DNA from: Dromaius novaehollandiae
Taxonomy: Eukaryota; Chordata; Aves; Casuariiformes; Dromaiidae
Length of the DNA: 64,000 bases
Assembly: GCF_036370855.1 (NCBI RefSeq)
Contig: NC_088110.1
Span: 25,544,001 to 25,608,000, forward strand
Direction: 5' to 3'
The notes beneath the pieces are model-generated. The model ran no database searches. It saw only the letters and a program-made list of their open reading frames with translations, and was not told the DNA's origin. Positions 56,901-64,000 of this stretch are shown in pieces (the stretch's first letter is position 1; each line of letters begins with the position of its first letter). The position numbers and the translations under genes were made by a program.

Positions 56901-57963
56901 TCCTCGCAACACCTCCAGATTTCTCCCTTCTTCCCCAGAGGCATTTCTAGACCATGCACACGCCTTAACACTCCTCTAGTGCGCTCTGGACCCCTCTTTT
57001 CCACATAATGGGGCCCCCCAGCTCTCTTCTGGCCCCCCAGACGCCTTAGACACCCTCTAGTCTCCTCGCAACCCCTCCAGATTTCTCCTTTCTTCCCCAG
57101 AGGCATTTCTAGTCCATGTAGACCCCTTAGCACCCCTCTAGTGCACTCTGGACCCCTCTTTTCCACAGAATGGGTCCCCCCAGCTATCTTTTGGCCCCCC
57201 AGACGCCATAGACCCCCTCTAGTCTCCTCGCAACCCCTCCAGATTTCTCCCTTCTTCCCCAGAGCCATTTCTAGAAAATGCACACAACTTAGCACCCCTC
57301 TAGTGCACTCTGGACCCCTCTTTTCCACAGAATGCAGCCCCCCAGCTCTCTTCTGGCCCTCCAGACCCCTTAGACACTCTCTAGTCTCCTCGCAACCCCC
57401 TCCAGATTTCTCCCTTCTTCCCCAGAAGCATTTATGGACTATGTAGACAGCTTAGCACCCTTCTAGTGTGCTCTGGACCCCTCTTTTCCACAGAATTGGG
57501 TACCCAGATATCTCTGGGATCTCCAGACCCCTTAGACACTCTCTAGTCTCCTCGCAAGCCCACCAGATTGCTCCCTTCTTCCCCAGAGGCATTTCTTGAC
57601 CCTGTAGACACTTTAGCACCCCTCTAATGCACTCTGGACCCCTCTTTTCCACAGAATGGCCCCCCGCCAGCTCTCTTCTGGCCCCCCAGACCCCTTAGAC
57701 ACCCTCTAGTCTCCTCACCACCCCTCCAGATTTTTCCTTTCTTCCCCAGAGGCATTTCTTGACAGTGTAGATGCCTTAGCACCCCTCTAGTGCACTGTGG
57801 ATCCCTCTTTTCCACAGAATTGGGTGCCCCAGATATCTTTGGAACCTCCAGACGCCTTAGACACCCTCTAGTCTCCTCGCAACCCCTCCAGATTTCTCCC
57901 TTCTTCCCCAGAGGCATTTCTTGACCGTGTCGACACCTTAGCACCCCTCTACTGCGCTCTGGA

Positions 57964-58100
57964 CCCCTAAGGTGTTGATGTGGTCAAGAAATGCCTATGG
58001 GGAAGAAGGAAGCAATCTGTAGGGCTTCTGTGCAGACTTCAGGGTGTCTTGGGGGTCTGGGGACCAAATGAGAGGTGGGGTCCCCACTTTCTGGAAAAGT
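57964..58100 (-). repeat. Short inverted satellite block 7 (partner of block 6)
   Basis: Nearly the same as block 6 and about 7.94 kb (49 monomer lengths) downstream, with matching flanks on both sides, so it marks a long-range duplication within the array. Confidence 0.85.
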
Positions 58101-59256
58101 GCACTCCTCTAGTGCCCTCTTGATCCCTCTGTTCAACGGAATAGGACCCCTATCTCTCTTTTGGCCCCCCAGACCCCTTAGACACCCTCTAGTCTCCTTG
58201 CCACACCTTCAGATTTCTCCCTTCTTCCCCAGAAGCATTTATGGACAGTGTAGACGCCTTAGCACCCCTCTAGTGCGCTCTGGACCCCTATTCTCCACAG
58301 AATGGGGCCCACCAGATATCTTTCGGATCTCCAGACGCTTTAGACACCCTCTAGTCTCCTCGCAACCCCTCCAGATTTCTCCCTTCTTCCCCAGAGGCAT
58401 TTCTTGACAGCGTAGACCCCTTAGCACCCCACTAGTGCACTCTGGACCTCTCTTTTCCACATAATTGGGTCCCCCCAGCTCTCTTCTGGTCCCCAGCCCC
58501 CTTGGACAGCCTCTAGTCTCCTCGCAACCCCTCCAGATTTATTCTTTCTTCTCCAGAGCCATTTCTAGACCATGTAGGCACCTTCACATCCCTCTAGTGC
58601 ACTCTGGACCCCTCTTTTCCACGGAATGGGGCCCCCCAGCTCTGTTGGGGCCCCCCAGGACCCTTAGACACCCTCTAGTCTCCTCGCAACCCCTCCAGAT
58701 TTCTCCCTTCTTCCCCAGAGGCATTTCTAGACCATGTAGACACCTTAGCACCCCTCTAGTGCACTCTGGACCTCTCTTTTCCACAGAATGGGCCCCTCAG
58801 TTCTCTTCTGGCCCCCCAGACTCCTTAGACACCCTCTAGTCTCCTCGCAACCCCTCCACATTTTTCCTTTCTTCCACAGAGGCATTTCTGGACCGTGTAG
58901 ATGCTTTAGCACTCCTCTAGTGCACTCTGGATCCCTCTTTTCCACAGAATTGGCCCCCCAGCTCTCTTGTGGCCCCCAGGCCCCTTAGACATTCTCTAGT
59001 CTCCTTGCAACCCCTCCAGATTTCTCCCTTCTTCCCCAGAGCCATTTCTGGACCATGTAGACACCTTAGCACTCCTCTAGTGCGCTCTGGATCCCTCTTT
59101 TCCACAGAATGGGGCCCCCCAGCTCTCTTTTGGCCCCCCAGGCCCTTTAGACACCCTCTAGTGTGCTCGCAACCCCTCCAGATTTCTCCCTTCTTCCCCA
59201 GAGGCATTTCTGGACCATGTAGACCCCCGTAGCTCCCCTCTAGTGTACTGTGGAGT

Positions 59257-61585
59257 TCCTTCTGTATTTGCTTTCAGCATTCCTCATTGTCCCTTGTGGT
59301 TCTTGTGCCAGGGCCTGTGTGCCTGGAGTGGGGAGATAGAGTTTCCATGGGGGTGGGGGGAGCCTGCAGGCACCATCCTGTCAGCTGCACTGAGTCCTGT
59401 GACATGCCTTATGACCCCTGTGGTGTGCCTTAAGCCCCTTTATTTGTATTTTGCTTTGCCCCAGAGCCCTGCATTTGCCCTCTGATGCCCTCCGGAGCCC
59501 TCAATTCACATTTTGGGTTGCCCCCAAGGGCTCTGTGTGCCTTTTGTTGGGCCCTGTGGTTGTTTTGCAGCACACTGCAAAGTTCTCTGTTTAGCTTTCT
59601 CTCCTGTCCCAGAGTTTTCTGGGTGCTTCTTGGTGGTGCCCCCAGAGTCACTCTGTTTGCTCTGTCATTGCCTTTTTCTACTTTTGTTGTACCCAGAGCT
59701 CTCCATTTGTTCTCTTGTCCTCTGCATACTCCCCTTTCCCCTCTCTATACCCCAGGCCTCTCCCTTCAGCTTTCAGGAAGCTGCTCTCAGGAGTGGGGGT
59801 GCCTCTGCTGCCCTGGCAGCCCCAGTTGTCCCTGATGGGGCTGATGGCCATTCCCTCTCCCCAGTTCCTGATGGGCTGCAGCTGCAGGCCCTGGGGCTGG
59901 GATGAATGCCAGGTGGAGCTGGGTGGCAGGACAGGCCCCAGGTGGGGCTCCATGGCTGGGACAGGTGGGACAAGCCCCAGGTGGGGCTGATGGCAAGGGC
60001 GGGCACACGCCTGGGCTGGGGCTGCATTTGGGGCAAGCTCATGCTGGGGCTGGTTCTGGACGATGGAGCTGCTGCTGAGCACTGCTGCCTGGGACCGGCA
60101 CGCGGCTGCCCTGCGGAGGAGGTGAGCGGGGCTGGGGGGGTGCGCGCTCCGGGCTGCAGGTCCCTCATGTGCCGGGGGTCCTGGTGGGTGGGAGTGTCCC
60201 GGGCAGCGCAGCACAACTGGGGTGCACTGGGGCCAGGGGAAACTGCACCGGGGCTAGGGAGGGTGGTGTGCTGGGGCAGTGGGGGCTGAGGATGTGGTGG
60301 GGAAGAGCAGTGCTCCGGGGCCATGGAGGTGGAGGGAGGGAGGAAGGGGGTGTGCCGAGGCTGTGGTGGTATGGGGGGGGGGGTAAGGGGGTGCGTTGGG
60401 GTTCGGGTGGGGAGGAAGGAGGTGCGGTGGGTCTGCAGTGGTGCTGAGGGGGAAGAAGAGGGGTGCGCCAGGATGGGGCAGGGGGGAAGGCAGGCGGTCC
60501 GCTGGGGCTGTGGTGCGGTTTATTGCGCGGTCGGAGGAGCGCGGGGAGGGGGGGGTGGTGTCTCCTATGTCCGCTGGGGACCGCGTTGGGGAGGGGGAGG
60601 AGGGATCCCAGGGGAAGCGCAGGGAGGGTCGTGGGGGGAGGCAGGGGCAGTGTTGGAGTTGACCCGTAGCCGGCCGCGGCGGTGTCGGGGGAGCCCCGGG
60701 CCGGTGCTGGGGATCGCGGGGTCGCGCTCGGGGCTCTGCGGTGGATTCCGGGGAGACAGGGAGGAAAAGGGAACGGGGGCGGGACGGAAAGGAACGGAAT
60801 CTCCACAGGGTTAAACTTCACCTAGCGCTACGGGGGGAGGGGGGGGCCGGGGGCGCCGCTGGCATGCCGGGAGCGGTAGTCTTCCGGCACCGGGCTTCCG
60901 GGAGGCCGTTTTTTGTTTGAACGGCATGCCGGGAGATGTAGTCTTCCCGCATTGGGCTGCTCGGACAGCGTGCTGTGCCTCTCGAGGCGGCCGGAGGGGC
61001 AGTCCTTTGCCAGCGGGGTTCTCACCAGCCGGCCACGTTATGCTCTGTGGCAGGCCAGGAGCTGCAGTTCCAGGTGCCGGTGCCTTCTCAGCCCTGCAGC
61101 AGTGGCCCGCTGGGTCTGTTCCTTACTGGACATGTGCTGCTCACGCAGGAGTCCCCATAGGTCATTGGGGACAGTGGCATTTCCCTGGTTTTCCCTAGTA
61201 CAAGGCAGGAAGCATTTTCCATCTCTGGTGTGACCAGGCAGGCTTGCCCCCAGGGGCTGGGGCCGTCCCTCTTGGAAATGGGGAGGGCAGGGAGAGTAGG
61301 AGGGCGCTGCGGGCTCCTGGTAGTTGTAGCTTTGCTCAAGATTGGGGCCAATTAGGCAGCAGCTATGAGGAGTGGCAGTGCTGGGAGGGCACGGTGCGGA
61401 GCTGTCCTGCTGTGCAGCACAAGGGAAAGTCCTCAAGGAAATGTGAACAGCACTGTCTCTGTCCAAGGACCCCAAAACAGCCTGAGAGACCCTGGAACAG
61501 CCACCCCACAGCAGTACCGGGGACACCATGTCACTGCCTCCCAAGGGCACTGCGTTCAGCTACCTTTAACTGTGTGGAAAGAGCC
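59257..61585 (+). repeat. Diverged paralog 2 of the macrosatellite module
   Basis: A near-identical copy of 39751-42075 joined directly to the end of the satellite. The upstream part of paralog 1 (39185-39750) is missing here. Confidence 0.92.
60862..60950 (-). promoter_or_regulatory. Two ZNF143-type elements, paralog 2
   Basis: Elements start at 60862 and 60924, nearly identical to those at 41352 and 41414. Confidence 0.65.
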
Positions 61586-62058
61586 TGCAGGCAGGAGCCC
61601 TGGCCACAGGTACAGAGAATCCCCGGTAGCCTGGAACTATATCTCTTTTCTTTACAAAGATGCCATCTCTTTGATGCCTTGCTGCTGCTTCCATCTTGCT
61701 CGGTGCCCAAGTCTACTACATTCAGATCCACCTTTCTTGCTGCCCTCTGCTCTGTCTGAGCTGCTTGCCAGATCAAAAGGCGTGTGTGGCTAAGAACTAG
61801 GCCAAGGTGTCTCAACTGCTTGCTATAGGACAACCGGGGGGTGAATCGGCAACAGGACAGGAAAGTACCTGTGGATGAGAAACAGCTGCTTTAGAGATCT
61901 AAGACGCAGGGGCAACTGAGAGGAGTGAAAGGAGCAGGGGAAAATGGTGATGAGGAAGGTGTGCTGTTAGAGGCAGTACAGTGCAGAAGAGAGGGAAAGC
62001 TTGCTCCTATGATGAAATAAAAACTGACCTTAAGAGAGATTTGCTTTTTGCTCTTCAG

Positions 62059-62246
62059 GTTATGAGTACACGTGACTTCCTGAGAACTGTTCTGAGCATG
62101 CAGTGTTGCAGGTCACGACTGCCTGGGCAGCGATCCCCAACTTGTCTGCCGAGACTACGCAACAGCTCACAGCTGCCTGTGCAATGAAAGCAAAGGCCAA
62201 CTTCTCAGAGGGAAGAAGCAGGCTCCACACAGGAAGATTATGGCAG
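62059..62246 (+). other. Candidate internal exon, spacer copy 2
   Basis: Same 188-base segment and splice sites as 42549-42736, with one substitution seen near its start (CGCG to CACG). Confidence 0.35.
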
Positions 62247-62269
62247 GTGAGCTAATGCCCCAGAACCTT

Positions 62270-63245
62270 CAGTTTTCCTCCGCGTCCCCCCCAGGACTCA
62301 CCCATTTGCTCCCTAGTTCCCTCAGGACCAATCCATTTGCTTTTAGGTATGCTCCAAGGCACTCCATTTGTTCTCTTGCCCCTTCAAAATTCTTTGCTTC
62401 TTTCTAGTTCCTGCAAGGTTATTCTGACATTTGGTGTCTGTAGGCCCTCTGGTAGCATCAAGACTCCTATGTTTGTCCTCTTGTCCTATTAAGTCCCCCC
62501 TCTTTTCCCTCTAGTCTCCTCAAAACCTCTCCGTTTGCCATTGGTGCGTCTTGGCGCCTTTGCTTTTCCCTCTAGTCCTCTCAGGATGCCTCTCTTTGCC
62601 CTCTGAGCCCCTTAGGGTCCATCTCCTAGCCCTTTAGCCCCATCAGAACCCCTCTGAGTGCCACACGCTCCCCTCAGGACGCCTTGGTTTGCCTTGGGGG
62701 TACCCCAGAGCCCTATGCATTCATTGCACCCTTTCAGTATGCCCTACGGCCCTTCTTTTCCATTGGCTGCACTGTAGAGTCCTCTCTATGCCCTATCGCT
62801 ATGACCATTCCATGTGCCCTCTATCCCATCAGATCCCCTTTCCTTCCGCTCCCCTTTCCTTCCAGTCCCCTTAAGGCTCCTCTGTCTTCCTTGGTTGTGC
62901 CTCACGTACCTCTATGCGTCCCCTAGTCTGCTCAAAATCCATCCCCTCCTGTCCCCTCAGAGCACCTCCTGAGGTCTTCCTTGTTAGCCAGTTCTCCTAT
63001 TTTGGCTGTTTAGGCCCCTTAGGACCCCTCTGCTCTGCTGAGCATGCCTCCTGGGGTGCTGGTATGGCCCCAGAGCTGTTCTCTGGACCCCAGGCCTCCT
63101 AGAGAACAGCTGGTCTCCTCAGAAACCTTTCATATTTCGTCCTGGTTCCCCACAGTTGGGTTTTTGGCCACCTAGTCCCCTTAAAACTCCTCGCCTGCTC
63201 AGAACACCCCTACTGGGGTGCTTGCTGTGACCTGGAGCTGTCTTC
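62270..63245 (+). repeat. Degenerate ~41-bp repeats bordering the satellite, copy 2
   Basis: Near-identical duplicate of the block at 42760-43735. Confidence 0.7.
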
Positions 63246-64000
63246 GGGCCCCCCAGGCGCCTTAGACACCCTCTAGTCTCCTCGCAACCCCTCCAGATTT
63301 CTCCCTTCTTCCCCAGAGGCATTTCTTGACAGTGTAGACCCCTTAGCACCCCTCTAGTGCGCTCTGGACCCCTCTTTTCCACAGAATAGGGCCCCCAGCT
63401 CTCTTTGGTCCCCCCAGGCCCCTTAGACACCCTCTAGTCTCCTCGCAACCCCTCCAGATTTCTCCCTTCTTCCCCAGAGGAATTTCTGGACCATGTAGAT
63501 GTCTTAGCACCCCTCTAGTGTGCTCTGGACTCCTCTTTTGCACAGAGTGGGGCCCCCCACCCCTCCTGTGGCACCCCAGACCCCTTAGACACCCTCTAGT
63601 CTCCTCGAAACCCCTCCATATTTCTCCCTTCTTCCCCAGAGGCATTTCTGGACCATGTAGACACCTTACTACCTCTCTAGTGCACTCTGGATTCCTCTTT
63701 TCCACAGAGTGGGGCCCCCTAGCTCTCTTGTGGTCCCCCAGGCCCCTTGGACCCCCTCTAGTCTCCTCGCAACCCCTCCAGATTTCTCCCTTCTTCCCCA
63801 GAGGCATTTCTGGACCATGTAGACACCTTAGGGGTCCAGAGCGCACTACAGGGGTGCTAAGGTGTCTACATGGTTAAGAAATGCCTCTGGGGAAGAAGGG
63901 AGAAATCTGGAGGAGTTGCGAAGAGACTAGAGGGTGTCCAAGGGGCCTGGGGGCCCAGAAGAGTGCTGGGGGGCCAAATTCTGTGGAACAGAGGGGTCCA
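63246..64000 (+). repeat. 162-bp satellite array, start of second macro-unit
   Basis: The first monomer closely follows that at 43736; later monomers differ in order. It continues past the window end and turns into an inverted block at 63832. Confidence 0.95.
63832..64000 (-). repeat. Inverted satellite block 5 (cut by window end)
   Basis: Hairpin arms are 63813-63831 and 63857-63875 with one terminal mismatch. It shares the ACTACAGGGG variant with block 4, so these two are closest relatives although they lie in different macro-units. Confidence 0.85.

Larger units (their letters stand above)
43736..59236 (+). repeat. 162-bp satellite array (about 95 monomers)
   Basis: Successive CCCCTTAGACACCCTCTAG blocks lie 161-163 bp apart (for example 44071, 44232, 44394). 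Within a monomer, the half starting CCCCTTAGACACCCTCTAGT resembles the half starting CACCTTAGCACCCCTCTAGT, and finer similarity supports a tetramer of ~41-bp subunits. Because 162 is 54 codons, the minus strand shows long frames of a 54-residue repeat (LGKKGEIWRGCEETRGCLR); these are not taken as genes. Monomers differ at several positions, so the array is older than units A-D. Several inverted blocks and long-range duplications lie inside. Confidence 0.96.
39751..59256 (+). repeat. 19.5-kb macro-unit 1 (spacer plus satellite)
   Basis: Sequence starting at 39751 restarts at 59257 with an offset of about 19506-19510 bp and near identity for about 4 kb. The unit is therefore a ~4.0-kb spacer plus ~15.5 kb of 162-bp satellite in direct tandem. 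It is a second tandem level separate from units A-D. Confidence 0.92.
59257..64000 (+). repeat. 19.5-kb macro-unit 2 (cut by window end)
   Basis: Complete spacer plus the first ~750 bp of satellite. After the first satellite monomer the monomer order no longer matches macro-unit 1, so the satellite parts rearrange independently of the spacers. Confidence 0.9.

Overview
The window looks like GC-rich, repeat-dense vertebrate DNA, most probably from a bird microchromosome or subtelomere. The evidence is consensus GT/AG splice sites, CpG-island promoter modules, an LTR with a TATA box and AATAAA, a retroviral pol fossil, and a large satellite with about 41-bp internal periodicity, a length known from chicken repeat families such as CNM and PO41. 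I could not test a sequence match to either. No bacterial-type genes, CRISPR arrays, tRNA or rRNA genes were seen. Nearly all long open frames are by-products of tandem repeats whose length, or small multiples of it, divides by three.

Region 1 (1-33290) is a head-to-tail macrosatellite of near-identical units: A 1-8385, B 8386-18838, C 18839-26987 and D 26988-33290 (cut short). Each unit carries, in order: an X-box; a CpG island with a C-rich 23-bp minisatellite followed by a 39-bp minisatellite whose every monomer holds a perfect NRF1 core; a YY1 site overlapping the ATG of a small two-exon reading frame; an ETS palindrome and a CRE palindrome; a 934-bp subrepeat carrying splice sites (2, 4, 2 and 1 copies in A-D); degenerate ~41-bp repeats with a poly-T tract; a second CpG island; a tandem array of ZNF143-type elements with ETS sites; and a solo LTR of about 570 bp. 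Unit lengths differ mainly through copy number of the inner repeats.

Region 2 (33291-39180) is mostly single-copy. It starts with a diverged piece of the 934-bp subrepeat, then a retroviral pol fossil (about 33.9-34.24 kb), a chain of three phase-compatible candidate exons (35042-35720) with a Tudor-like motif, a pyrimidine-rich minisatellite (36.1-36.9 kb), and two more candidate exons near 38.2 and 39.1 kb.

Region 3 (39185-64000) belongs to a second, larger tandem system with a period near 19.5 kb. A ~4-kb spacer (39751-43735, repeated at 59257-63245) contains a diverged paralog of the Region 1 module that lacks the LTR, a duplicated candidate exon, and degenerate ~41-bp repeats. It leads into about 15.5 kb of a 162-bp satellite (43736-59236, restarting at 63246). 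The 162-bp monomer behaves as a tetramer of ~41-bp subunits. The array holds large internal duplications and inverted double-monomers whose left junctions form 19-bp hairpins.

The two arrays share one ancestral module, so the locus appears to have grown by repeated amplification at scales of 23 bp, 39 bp, ~62 bp, 162 bp, 934 bp, 8-10 kb and 19.5 kb. Whether the units make coding RNA, long non-coding RNA or small-RNA precursors cannot be decided from sequence alone.
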